From CAZKUN01 sp964555935 (GTDB lineage Bacteria > Armatimonadota > Zipacnadia > Zipacnadales > VGFC01), in NCBI GenBank assembly GCA_964555935.1, contig CAZKUN010000027.1:1-54749 (forward strand): DNA of 54,749 nucleotides, read 5' to 3'. Made by a program: the position numbers and the translations under genes. Shown here one piece after another: positions 1 to 8,095 of the stretch (position 1 is its first letter; each line of letters begins with the position of its first letter). The notes beneath the pieces are model-generated. The model made no database searches and had not been told where the DNA came from. It worked only from the letters and a program-made list of their open reading frames with translations.

Positions 1-1
1 A

Positions 2-1543
2 GAACTCGCCCGCATCGCCGACGCTTGCGACGAGATCGCCGTCGGGCCGCCGCGTTCCTTCCACGCCGCGCTCCAGGCCTTCTGGTTCGTCTGCGTGTTT
101 GGCGGGCGCGGCTGCATCGGTCGTTTCGATCAATGGATGTGGCCCTTGCTCGAGCGTGATCTCGCCGAGAAACGCATCTCCGACGCCGATGCCCGCGAGT
201 TGCTGCAAAGCCTCTGGATCAAGCTCAACCACTTCGGCGGCAACAACGACACGCTCCGCAACATCTCAATTGGCGGGCAGACCCGCGACGGGCGAGACGG
301 ATGCAATCCGCTCACGCTCATGTGCATCGAAGCCACTGAAACCCTCCGCTTGCCCGAGCCCAAGATCAACGCTCGGTTCCACAAGGACTCGCCTCCGGAG
401 CTGATGATGGCCACCGCCCGCTGCCTCGCGAAGGGTCTCAGCCAGCCCTCGCTCTTCAACGATGAGATCGCGATCCCAGCGCTTCTTCGTGCTGGCGTGC
501 CGATTGAGGACGCGCGCGAGTACTGCAATGATGGCTGTGAGGAGATTATCCTCGGCGGTCGTTGCGCGTCCCACTTCGCCGTCTTCGACACGCTCTCTCA
601 GCTCAACGAGACCGTCTTCCGCCACGAGTCCAAGCCGTACGCGTCCTTCGACGAGGTGTACGAGGACTTCAAGCAGCGGCTCGTCCAGTGGATGCCCGAC
701 GACTCCGGGGCGGAGCAGCCCATCACGCACCCGTTCTTCGCCGGCGGCATCGACGACTGCCTCGAGCAAGCCTCGCCCGTCGGCGCGCGCTACCATATCA
801 CCGGGCAGATCATCGCCGAGGCCGCCAATTCCGCCGACGGCCTCGCGGCCATCAAGCGGCTGATATTCGACGAGGAAGTGCTCTCGTGGGATGATCTGAT
901 CGCTGCGCTCCGGAGCGATTACGATGGCGGCGAGCCGCTCCGCCAGATGATCCTCAATCGCGCCCCGAACTTCGGCAATGATGACGACTTCGTCGATGCG
1001 CTCGCCACCGACATCGCTGAGTTCTTCCTCGATGGCGTCATGGAGCACGCCAATAACGGGGACGGCCCCGGATGCAAGCGCGTCGGTGGTCTGATGTCTT
1101 TTGGCTTGCAGGGGCGCCAGCAACTGCCGGCGACCGCTGATGGCCGTCGCCATGGCGACAACACCGCCAACAGCTACTCTCCCGTGCCGGGCCGCGATCG
1201 TAGCGGACCGACGGCCGTGCTCAACAGCATCGGCAAGCTGGACGCCACCAAGGCGCCCTTCGGCGTCACGCTCGACCTCGCCCTCCACACCTCCGCGCTC
1301 GATGGGCCGGGGGGCTTTGAGAAGCTGGTCGCCCTTCTGCAGACCTTCCTCAACAAGCCTTGCTGCACCACGCTGCAGCTCAACATCATCGACCGAGAGA
1401 CGCTCCTGCGCGCCCAGGCCGACCCTTCCAGCCCCGAGTTCCGCACGCTCATCGTCCGCGTCTGGGGCTTCTCGGCTGTCTTCCCCGAACTCATCCCCGA
1501 GCTTCAGAAGCACGTCATTGAGCGCACGCAACACGGGCTGTGA
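2..1543 (+). CDS. Glycyl radical enzyme of the pyruvate formate-lyase family, 5'-truncated
   Basis: The frame is open from base 2, so the N-terminus lies outside the window; 513 residues are visible. The upstream codons (RSFHAALQAFWF) continue the protein, so the GTG at 95 is not the start. The motif NDGCEEI, with its Cys codon at 536-538, matches the active-site thiyl Cys of the family. The C-terminal RVWGFSA, with its Gly codon at 1466-1468, matches the glycyl radical loop RV(S/A)G(Y/F). GRFDQWMWP is also typical. Family members do radical chemistry on small substrates (C-C, C-O or C-N cleavage, decarboxylation) after activation by a radical SAM enzyme, and work only without oxygen. No activase is visible, so it may lie upstream of the window. 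Sequence alone does not identify the substrate. The next gene, a secreted sialidase-like protein, starts 51 bases downstream on the same strand. Confidence 0.9.
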   Translation, partial: ELARIADACDEIAVGPPRSFHAALQAFWFVCVFGGRGCIGRFDQWMWPLLERDLAEKRISDADARELLQSLWIKLNHFGGNNDTLRNISIGGQTRDGRDGCNPLTLMCIEATETLRLPEPKINARFHKDSPPELMMATARCLAKGLSQPSLFNDEIAIPALLRAGVPIEDAREYCNDGCEEIILGGRCASHFAVFDTLSQLNETVFRHESKPYASFDEVYEDFKQRLVQWMPDDSGAEQPITHPFFAGGIDDCLEQASPVGARYHITGQIIAEAANSADGLAAIKRLIFDEEVLSWDDLIAALRSDYDGGEPLRQMILNRAPNFGNDDDFVDALATDIAEFFLDGVMEHANNGDGPGCKRVGGLMSFGLQGRQQLPATADGRRHGDNTANSYSPVPGRDRSGPTAVLNSIGKLDATKAPFGVTLDLALHTSALDGPGGFEKLVALLQTFLNKPCCTTLQLNIIDRETLLRAQADPSSPEFRTLIVRVWGFSAVFPELIPELQKHVIERTQHGL

Positions 1544-1594
1544 GCGTGGCCGCCGCTGGAGGCCTCCGCGCGGCGCCTCTCGAACCACCTGCCC

Positions 1595-3271
1595 ATGCGC
1601 GCCATCCACGTCGCTCTCACCATGATGCTGACGGTGTCGGCTGTTGGCCAGCGCTGGCAGCACGAGTTTGAACTGGATCGCCCACCGCGTGGGCTTGCCC
1701 CGGGATCGGATGCGGGCGGCGAGCTCACGGTGTCGGCGCCGGACAGCGTGCTCCGCGTCCGTTCGCCCGAGTTCCAGAGCAGCGCCTACCTTGGCATCGG
1801 CACCACCGCCCCCAACGAGCATGTGACCAGGGACACGTGGGGCAAGGCGCGATGGTGGGACGGCAATCGACCGACCACGGTCGAGGTGCGCCTGCGCGTC
1901 GTCGAGCGCCTCGATCTTGCGCCTGTCGCCACGATGATCCAGGTTTCGGGCGGCTACCTCCTTTGGCAGCTGGGGATCGGCATTGATGGGATCTACAACG
2001 GCCAAAAGCGCATCCTGGAGTTGGCCGCGACCGAGTTCCACACCTATCGTCTGAGTTTTCGTGACGGCGGCTGCAACGCGTTCGTCGACGGCGAGCGCAT
2101 TCCGGATGAGTGCGTCGCCCAGTCCAGCCACCCGCGGAACGCGCTGCTCATCGGCGACTTCTCCTCTGCGGTGGCCGGCCTGAGTGAGATCGACACCATC
2201 CGCTGGACCAACCGCGAGGCCACGCCGTTCGAGATGCCCGAAAGGGTGAGCAATGTGGACGTGAACCCGCCGTTTGAGCTGACCTCGCCGGACGTGCGCT
2301 ATCCCTTCGCCACGACCGGCGGAAGCGTCGTGTTGCCCGACGGGCGCGTCCTCCTCACCTACTCCGGCCCGGTCTCGCCCCATGGGCAGCCGCCTGGCAC
2401 GTGCTGGATCTACGGGCGTTACTCGAAGGACGGCGGACGGACGTGGGGCCGCGAGCGCAAGCTGATCAACCATCCCGAATGCCAGGCCTGCGCGCCCGGC
2501 GTCCTCTTGCAGCGTAGCGGCGTCCTGCGCATGATCTACATGGGCTTCTACCGCGCCCGGTGGGAGGACGGCGAGCCGATCTACCCCGACCACCGCAGCG
2601 ACCTCTGGGCCGCTCTCAGCCGCGACGGCGGCAAGACATGGGTGCGTCGCGAGTGCATCTGGGAGGGCTACACGGGGGCGACGAACAGCCTTATCGAGCT
2701 GTCATCGGGCGAGATCGTCGTTCCTTTCAGTTACTACGTCAACAGCCCGGGACGGATCGTGAGCGCGGTCGTCATGTCGGCCGATGGCGGCAAGTCGTGG
2801 CAGCTCGGCGATCACATCGATATGGGCGGCGCGGGCGATCATTCCGGCGCCATCGAGCCGTGCGTCGTCGAACTCCGAGACGGCCGCGTCCTGATGTTCC
2901 TCCGCACTCAGAAGGGGTCTTTCTACCAGGCTCTCAGCAACGACGCCGGGCTCACGTGGACCGAGCCCGAGCCAACCGCTCTCGGCGCGCCGAACTCGCC
3001 CTGCCACGTCCGCCGGCTCTCCGATGGTCGGATTGCCGTCGCGTGGAACAACACGATGGAGACGACCAAAGGCCGCGATTCTCTGCACTTGGCCTTCAGC
3101 GATGACGATGCCCAGACATGGTCTGAGCCCATGCTGATCGGCAAATCCGAGCAGCTCTCCTACCCGTCCATCACCGAGATCTCGCCAGGCCGCCTGATGA
3201 TCACAGGTAACCACGTCCGGGGCGGCTGGTCGCACGTCACGCCCGAGGTCTTCACCATCGACCTCCCGTAA
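1595..3271 (+). CDS. Secreted sialidase/BNR-repeat glycosidase-like protein
   Basis: 558 residues with a short Sec signal peptide (hydrophobic stretch in residues 4-17). Residues 20-220 look like a beta-sandwich (LamG-like). Residues 225-558 carry five Asp-boxes (S-x-D-x-G-x-T-W): SKDGGRTW near 276, SRDGGKTW near 342, SADGGKSW near 395, SNDAGLTW near 447 and SDDDAQTW near 502. Asp-boxes mark the blades of the six-bladed sialidase propeller. Enzymes of this fold remove terminal sialic acids or related sugars from glycans outside the cytoplasm. I could not assign the catalytic Arg triad or the Tyr/Glu pair, so the substrate is open. The ATG at 1595 gives a proper signal peptide. Confidence 0.85.
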   Translation: MRAIHVALTMMLTVSAVGQRWQHEFELDRPPRGLAPGSDAGGELTVSAPDSVLRVRSPEFQSSAYLGIGTTAPNEHVTRDTWGKARWWDGNRPTTVEVRLRVVERLDLAPVATMIQVSGGYLLWQLGIGIDGIYNGQKRILELAATEFHTYRLSFRDGGCNAFVDGERIPDECVAQSSHPRNALLIGDFSSAVAGLSEIDTIRWTNREATPFEMPERVSNVDVNPPFELTSPDVRYPFATTGGSVVLPDGRVLLTYSGPVSPHGQPPGTCWIYGRYSKDGGRTWGRERKLINHPECQACAPGVLLQRSGVLRMIYMGFYRARWEDGEPIYPDHRSDLWAALSRDGGKTWVRRECIWEGYTGATNSLIELSSGEIVVPFSYYVNSPGRIVSAVVMSADGGKSWQLGDHIDMGGAGDHSGAIEPCVVELRDGRVLMFLRTQKGSFYQALSNDAGLTWTEPEPTALGAPNSPCHVRRLSDGRIAVAWNNTMETTKGRDSLHLAFSDDDAQTWSEPMLIGKSEQLSYPSITEISPGRLMITGNHVRGGWSHVTPEVFTIDLP

Positions 3272-3303
3272 CCGGCGCCGGCATCGACCGTAATGTGAGT
3301 ATC

Positions 3304-4047
3304 ATGAACGACATCCACGAGACCAACCGACGCTCCTGGAATTCCGCCCACGGTTGGTGGAAGGACCGCGTGGACCGCAAGGGCGTGTGGGATCGCTGCC
3401 ACGAGGACCCATCGCTCGTGCTCTCAGAACACGAGATGGCCCTCTTCGGAGACGTGCGGGGCAAGGGCGCATGCGTGCTCGGCAGCGGCGACAACGAGGT
3501 CGTCTTTGCGCTGGCCGGCATGGGAGCCACCCTCACGTCGGTCGACATCTCCGACGAGCAGTTAGCAACCGCCCGGTCTCGCGCGGCTCACCTCGGCCTC
3601 GACATCACTTTCATCCGGTCGGACGTTACCGACCTCGCCGCCATTGCCGAGGCGTCCTTCGATCTCGTCTACACGGGCGGACACGTCGCCGTCTGGGTCT
3701 CAGACCTTGGGGCATACTACTCAGAAGCCGCTCGGATACTCCGCCCGGGCGGGATGCTCCTCATCAACGAATACCATCCCATGCGGCGGATCTACGCCGA
3801 CGGCAACCAGCCGCTCTCGAGCCAGCACCGTTACCTCAATCGCGGGCCTTACCGCTACGGTGACGGCGACGGCACTCCGACTTTCGAGTTCCACTGGACG
3901 GTCGCCGACTACCTCCAGGCCGTCATCGACGCCGGTCTCAACGTCATCGCCGTCAGTGAGTTCGGCGACGGCGAGGTCGATGATGAGTGGGAAGCCGCTG
4001 GCACTGAGACCCTCCCCGCCAACCTCCTCATCGCGGCCCGCAAGTGA
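3304..4047 (+). CDS. Class I SAM-dependent methyltransferase
   Basis: 247 residues. Motif I is VLGSGDNEVVFALAGMG near residues 56-72, followed by the acidic strand-2 end (SVDIS), FIRSDVTDL and the post-motif ILRPGGMLLINEYHP. This order is typical of small-molecule class I methyltransferases. The Gly-rich loop is GSGDNE, missing one of the usual glycines, but still likely binds S-adenosylmethionine. The ATG at 3304 is taken as the start; an in-frame GTG at 3295 would add three residues. The gene starts 32 bases after the sialidase-like gene on the same strand. The substrate cannot be told from the sequence. Confidence 0.85.
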   Translation: MNDIHETNRRSWNSAHGWWKDRVDRKGVWDRCHEDPSLVLSEHEMALFGDVRGKGACVLGSGDNEVVFALAGMGATLTSVDISDEQLATARSRAAHLGLDITFIRSDVTDLAAIAEASFDLVYTGGHVAVWVSDLGAYYSEAARILRPGGMLLINEYHPMRRIYADGNQPLSSQHRYLNRGPYRYGDGDGTPTFEFHWTVADYLQAVIDAGLNVIAVSEFGDGEVDDEWEAAGTETLPANLLIAARK

Positions 4048-4052
4048 GGTCC

Positions 4053-4078
4053 GTAAGGCAGGCGTCCTCGCCTGTCAC
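4053..4078. repeat. Short palindromic repeat, family R6 copy 1
   Basis: The core AAGGCAGGCGTCCTCGCC at 4055-4072 forms a hairpin (stem CAGGCG/CGCCTG, loop TCCT). It lies between the convergent ends of the methyltransferase and the propeller protein and could act as a two-way terminator. The same 18-base core with one change occurs at 33787-33804. Confidence 0.75.
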
Positions 4079-4099
4079 GTTCGCTCCGTTGCAGTCCCA

Positions 4100-5581
4100 T
4101 CACTCGCCAAACCGAAACGCATATAGCTTCGTGCCGTACTCCAACTCAAACCTCAACCGAACCGGCCGCCCCGCCAGCGCCCCCACGCTCGCATCGCCGT
4201 TCCAGCTCACGACACGTGCCGTCGAGTTTGCGCTGTGAATCCGATCGCAGTCATCTAACCCATATCCCTCGACCGTCGCGCCACCTTCATCCTGGATCTC
4301 GACCCTCGCCAAACCCATCGCCGATGTGTCGATGTTCAGGATGAGTTGATTCCCCCCAAACCGAACCGGAGGAGTGGTGAACTCGCCGCCGTCGTAGTCC
4401 GATTCTACGCAGGTGAAGCCATCCTTCCGCAGCACGACGCGGCTCAACGTGGCCCGCTCCATCGCGTCCTTGTTGCCCGTGTGCGGATCGTCGAAGCCGA
4501 TGTAGTACATCCAGATCTCATCCCCCACGATGTGCATCCCGCGCGTCATGTACATCGTCAGCGAGTCAAACGACCCCTCCATCCCGCACGCGATCCAAGA
4601 ACGCCGGTCGTACCGGTCCCACGTAATCCCATCCCGGCCCGCGGCGAGTTCGATGTCCTCCACGCCCGCGTTGTAGATCCCCGGCCTGCCATCAACGTTC
4701 CCGCGCGGGTACTTCGACATATCCAGCGGGAGATACCAGTCCTCATACGATCGGTACCGGGAGTTGAACAGGAAATACGCGTCCTGCGCGTTGGGATACT
4801 GCACCACCTGCGGGCAGTAGAAGTCCATCACTCTCACGCCACCAAACTGGTGGTCCCGCTCGTCCGGCTCTAGCACCACTTCAGGCACGGGGAACGACGA
4901 CAGGTCATCCGTGACCGCTCGCCCGATCGTCCGCCTCGCATACAGATTCGGCACGCCGTACTTGTGTTGGCTGACCTCGCGGAAGTAATCCAGCCGCTCC
5001 GGCGGCGTCTCGTAGCGCTTATTCACCCGCACGTACGCCACGTATTTTCCGAGCCGCGCATCCCAGAAACACACGTTGTGACTGTCCATCCCCAGTGGAT
5101 ACCGCGCCTCGGGCGGAAAGACGTTCTCGTAGAGCACGCGCCAATCCGAGCCGTCGCTTGCGGCGCTGATGCGGTTCTGCAGTCCATCGAACCGCTTGAA
5201 CCGCTCCGAGGGCGGCGCGTTCGGATCCTCAAACACGGTGAACCCGCCAAACACGATCCCCAACACATCATCCGGCTCCGGCGGGCCAAACCCCGAGACC
5301 CTTCGCCAGTTCACGCCATCCTTCGTCAGCGCCGTGTACCATAGGTAGTCTTCGCGCGGCTTGACCAGGGATGAGTATCCGCCCAAACTGCCCACGAGAC
5401 ACTTCTCGTTCGTCTTCACTGGCGGGCAGGCGACAATCCGCACGCCGCGCGCATCCTCAAGGTACCTGCCGTCGATGAACACTTGGTTGCGGTCGCCGAT
5501 CTCCACGATCCCCGCCTCCTGTCCCACGCCTACGGCTGCGATCGCCCATAGCGCTGCGATGCTCGCGGTGGTTCCGTTCAT
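4100..5581 (-). CDS. Secreted five-bladed beta-propeller glycosidase-like protein (GH32/43/68-like fold)
   Basis: 493 residues. The ATG at 5581 is chosen because it opens a signal peptide (MNGTTASIAALWAIAAVGVG); an open frame extends to 5725 but looks non-coding. The body holds propeller features: VFIDGRYL, SLVKPREDYLWYTALTKDG, FYCPQVVQYP, YFLFNSRYRS and WMYYIGFDDPHTG. The last 90 residues look like a separate beta-sandwich (NQLILNIDTS, VEIQDEGG). The plus-strand gene at 38364-39902 has the same two-part layout and a recognisably similar C-terminal domain, so the two appear to be paralogues. A role in extracellular glycan hydrolysis is inferred from fold resemblance; catalytic acids are not assigned. 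Confidence 0.7.
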   Translation of the reverse strand: MNGTTASIAALWAIAAVGVGQEAGIVEIGDRNQVFIDGRYLEDARGVRIVACPPVKTNEKCLVGSLGGYSSLVKPREDYLWYTALTKDGVNWRRVSGFGPPEPDDVLGIVFGGFTVFEDPNAPPSERFKRFDGLQNRISAASDGSDWRVLYENVFPPEARYPLGMDSHNVCFWDARLGKYVAYVRVNKRYETPPERLDYFREVSQHKYGVPNLYARRTIGRAVTDDLSSFPVPEVVLEPDERDHQFGGVRVMDFYCPQVVQYPNAQDAYFLFNSRYRSYEDWYLPLDMSKYPRGNVDGRPGIYNAGVEDIELAAGRDGITWDRYDRRSWIACGMEGSFDSLTMYMTRGMHIVGDEIWMYYIGFDDPHTGNKDAMERATLSRVVLRKDGFTCVESDYDGGEFTTPPVRFGGNQLILNIDTSAMGLARVEIQDEGGATVEGYGLDDCDRIHSANSTARVVSWNGDASVGALAGRPVRLRFELEYGTKLYAFRFGE

Positions 5582-5740
5582 GTCCCGTCCTCTCCCCGTC
5601 ACCCGGCCATTCTCTCGCGCTCCGGGTCCACCCTCTCTTGCATCCGCCCTCCCCCGCGAAGGAACCACGCCTCCCGTGGCGGAAGCACCAACTGAACCCG
5701 CCGCGCGTTCACTTCGTCCCGACATCCAGAGGTATTATCA

Positions 5741-6688
5741 ATGACCCGAGTTCTCGCGCTTCTTGCACTCATCGCAACGTTATGCATCGCTGGATGCTCC
5801 GGTGGCGGCCCGCCTGGCGCGGCCGCCCCGCCACCCGCGCCAGGACTGGTGTTCATCTTTGAGTTATTCCTCGGTGGCACGGGCGTGGGGCCTGGCGCAT
5901 TCGACACGCCCACCGACGTCGCGGCGGGAGCCGGGACCTCGCTCTGGGCCGTCGATTCCGCCAACAACCGCGTCCAGCAGCTCGATGACACAGGCGCGGC
6001 GCTCTTGGGCTTTGGCGCGCCCGGGAGCAAGCCTGGCCAGTTCAATACTCCGGTCGGCATCGCGGTGTCGGGCTCATCTGTCTTCGTTACCGACCGCGGC
6101 AACCAACGCATCCAGGAGTTCACGACTGCCGGTGGCTTCGTGCGAGAGATCGGCTCTCGCTGGCCTGAAGGCGGCTCATTGCGGACACCAGGCGCCATCG
6201 CGGTGGGAGGCAGCGCGGTTGCTGTGGCTGACCGCGACCAACATGGGGTTGCGGTCTACGACGCCGGAGGGCAGTACCAGTTCACGATCGGTCGGCTGGG
6301 CAACGGTGACGGGGAGTTCCGCGACGTGTCGGGCATCGCGATGATCGGAGGCAGTCTCTACGTGGCGGACCGCGACCGCGGCGACATCCAGGTCTTCGAC
6401 GTCGCGTCGGGTGACTACATCGAGACTCTCGGTCGGATCGGATCGACACCCGGGCGATTCCGCGGCCCGACGGCAATCGCGGCTCATGGCTCGGGACTTG
6501 TGGTGAACGACGCTGGGAATGCGCGAATCCAGATCATCGCGCTGACGGGCACGTCTCAGGCTGTCATCGACCCCAAAACAACACCCGCCGGCCCGATCGG
6601 CGATCCCCGGGGGATTACCTCCTGGCGCGGCGGGTTTGTAGTTGCGGATGCGGCTACGGATCGACTGGTGAGTTTCCAGCCGAGATAG
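5741..6688 (+). CDS. NHL-repeat beta-propeller lipoprotein
   Basis: 315 residues. The N-terminus MTRVLALLALIATLCIAGC ends in a lipobox (CIAGC), so Cys19 should be lipidated and anchor the protein in the envelope. Six NHL-type blades follow, each with the pattern G-x-F-x-x-P-x-x-I/V-A and a later V-x-D-x-x-N/R-x-R-I/V-Q: PGAFDTPTDVA, PGQFNTPVGIA, SLRTPGAIA, DGEFRDVSGIA, PGRFRGPTAIA and GPIGDPRGIT. NHL propellers usually bind partners or ligands; some are lyases, but no catalytic pattern is seen here. The RBS AGAGG at 5728-5732 sits eight bases before the ATG. Confidence 0.88.
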   Translation: MTRVLALLALIATLCIAGCSGGGPPGAAAPPPAPGLVFIFELFLGGTGVGPGAFDTPTDVAAGAGTSLWAVDSANNRVQQLDDTGAALLGFGAPGSKPGQFNTPVGIAVSGSSVFVTDRGNQRIQEFTTAGGFVREIGSRWPEGGSLRTPGAIAVGGSAVAVADRDQHGVAVYDAGGQYQFTIGRLGNGDGEFRDVSGIAMIGGSLYVADRDRGDIQVFDVASGDYIETLGRIGSTPGRFRGPTAIAAHGSGLVVNDAGNARIQIIALTGTSQAVIDPKTTPAGPIGDPRGITSWRGGFVVADAATDRLVSFQPR

Positions 6689-6700
6689 GGTTGAGACTTT

Positions 6701-6955
6701 CTACATATCGGCTCGTCGGCGCTGGACCATCGCGGCGAGTTGCGCGTGCTTGAAGCAGAGGCTTGATCCGACGTGTGCGGGATCCATGCACGCCGCGCAG
6801 CGCCTGACGCCGGGCCTCGTGATGCGTCCTGTCATGTGTTTGATGGCCTCAACGGCCATGTTTCCCAGCAGCGATAGGGTGGCGACGGCCACCCCGGCGG
6901 CGGCGCTGAACACCGCGACCTCGATAGCGGTAAGTTGGAATCCGAAGACTTCCAT
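6701..6955 (-). CDS. Small protein with one membrane helix and a Cys-rich tail, unknown function
   Basis: 84 residues. I do not recognise a family. Residues 8-32 form a hydrophobic helix (VAVFSAAAGVAVATLSLLG). The tail holds CAAC-MDPAHVGSS-LCFKH, a C-x2-C...C-x2-H pattern that could bind one zinc. The ATG at 6955 is preferred because GGGAG lies about nine bases before it; a TTG at 6964 is the alternative. It ends 12 bases from the convergent NHL lipoprotein gene. Being small and unfamiliar, it could be a chance frame, but the helix, the Cys pattern and the RBS argue for a real gene. Confidence 0.5.
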   Translation of the reverse strand: MEVFGFQLTAIEVAVFSAAAGVAVATLSLLGNMAVEAIKHMTGRITRPGVRRCAACMDPAHVGSSLCFKHAQLAAMVQRRRADM

Positions 6956-7030
6956 TGTTCCCAACTCCCATCCTCGTTGACGGCTGTTAGCTACTCTATA
7001 CCCCGATTACTACCCCCAGACCATATGGAA

Positions 7031-8086
7031 CTATCTTAACAATCGGTAAACCGCAGTGTGATCGCCGTCAAACTGGCGTATCTCGTCGATCGGCCCCCAC
7101 ACGCCGTCGAGCAGGTACTCGACCGCCTCCTCGCGTGGGATCTTCCGCCGCATCGGATCCGCCCGGCAGTACAGCCACCGTGCCAGCATGAACCTCCCCA
7201 GCATCGCCAGCTCCGGGGTCTGGTAGGTCGGATCTCCAGATCCGACGGCGTCAGCGTACGCCCTCAGGAAGACTCCCATCCTCTCCTCGTCCAGCGCGAA
7301 GCCCTGCGTCAGCGACCGGATGTCTCCGCCATCCAGTTCCGTCTTTCTCACCCCCGCGAAGAACATCACCCCATCCGCGATATCCACGAGGAGCGGCTGA
7401 CGTGTCGCCCAATCGAGATCGAACGCCGCCGCCACCTCGTCACCCGCGTATTTCACGTTCGCCGGATGCCAATCGCCGTGGACGGTTCCCTGACGCGCCC
7501 CCGCATAGTCGCCGTCACCAAACTGGCTCGACAGCTCGCCCGCCAGGCGACGCAGACGCTCGACTTCGCCCCGCTGCGCGTCTGTCATCCCAAGTTCTGT
7601 CAGCGCCCAATCCAGCGCTTCCACGGTGGTCCGCGGGTCGTGATACCGGGGCCATTCCTTGCCAGGTGGCGGGGTGAAGTCATCCGTCGCAGCGTGGAAT
7701 TTTGCCAGCGCCTTGCCCGCCGCCGCTATCTGGGCGTGGCTCGTCGGGTCGTGCTTCTCGCCGGGCATGTACGGGTACAGCTCGAAGACGTCGCCCTCGA
7801 CCTCGGCCCATCTCCGCCCCGCGCGCGATTCCAACGCCAGTGGCGCCGGGAACTCCCTCGAGGCCAGGTGCTCCATCAGCGCGTGATCGTGCGCCAGCAT
7901 CTCGGGTTCTGAGTAACGTGGATTGCGGCGTCTCAGGAAGACCCGCCCTGTCGTCGTGTCGACGGCCGCCGATGGGTTCGCCGTCCCGCCCCGTTCGCCG
8001 GGCAGGCCCACGAACTCGCCAGCATCCCACAGCGGCAGCAGCGCCCGCGCTTCTTCCTGGCTGATCTCGCGGAACGGATCTGGCAT
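7031..8086 (-). CDS. APH-family phosphotransferase (aminoglycoside/homoserine-type kinase fold)
   Basis: 351 residues. The catalytic loop HGDWHPANVKY (near residue 202) and the metal-binding FDLDWA (near 221) are the two signature motifs of the APH/ChoK/homoserine kinase fold (HxDxxxxN and D-x-D). The N-lobe RVFLRRRNP likely carries the ATP Lys/Arg region. The family phosphorylates small hydroxyl compounds such as homoserine, choline, sugars or aminoglycosides; the substrate here is unknown. Odd feature: residues about 279-288 (AVGSGDPT) are encoded by a 29-bp palindrome (7223-7251) that also occurs inside an unrelated gene at 42804-42832. The stop of the upstream isomerase gene lies nine bases before this start, so the two are probably co-transcribed. 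Confidence 0.85.
   Translation of the reverse strand: MPDPFREISQEEARALLPLWDAGEFVGLPGERGGTANPSAAVDTTTGRVFLRRRNPRYSEPEMLAHDHALMEHLASREFPAPLALESRAGRRWAEVEGDVFELYPYMPGEKHDPTSHAQIAAAGKALAKFHAATDDFTPPPGKEWPRYHDPRTTVEALDWALTELGMTDAQRGEVERLRRLAGELSSQFGDGDYAGARQGTVHGDWHPANVKYAGDEVAAAFDLDWATRQPLLVDIADGVMFFAGVRKTELDGGDIRSLTQGFALDEERMGVFLRAYADAVGSGDPTYQTPELAMLGRFMLARWLYCRADPMRRKIPREEAVEYLLDGVWGPIDEIRQFDGDHTAVYRLLR
7223..7251. repeat. Short palindromic repeat, family R5 copy 1 (inside a coding region)
   Basis: GTAGG, the palindrome GTCGGATCTCCAGATCCGAC (7227-7246) and a GGCGT tail. It is 27/29 identical to the copy at 42804-42832. It lies in frame inside the APH-family gene and is translated as part of it. 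Confidence 0.85.
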
Positions 8087-8095
8087 GGCCCGCCC

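Noticed and set aside
266..2593. Open frame of 775 codons on the minus strand
   Set aside because: It is antisense to the glycyl radical enzyme and sialidase genes, has low-complexity Arg/Ala/Val-rich text and no domain. Such long antisense frames are expected at this GC content.
5733..5738. TATTAT as a -10 box for the NHL lipoprotein gene
   Set aside because: It ends two bases before the ATG and has no -35 at proper spacing; AGAGG just before it serves as an RBS instead.
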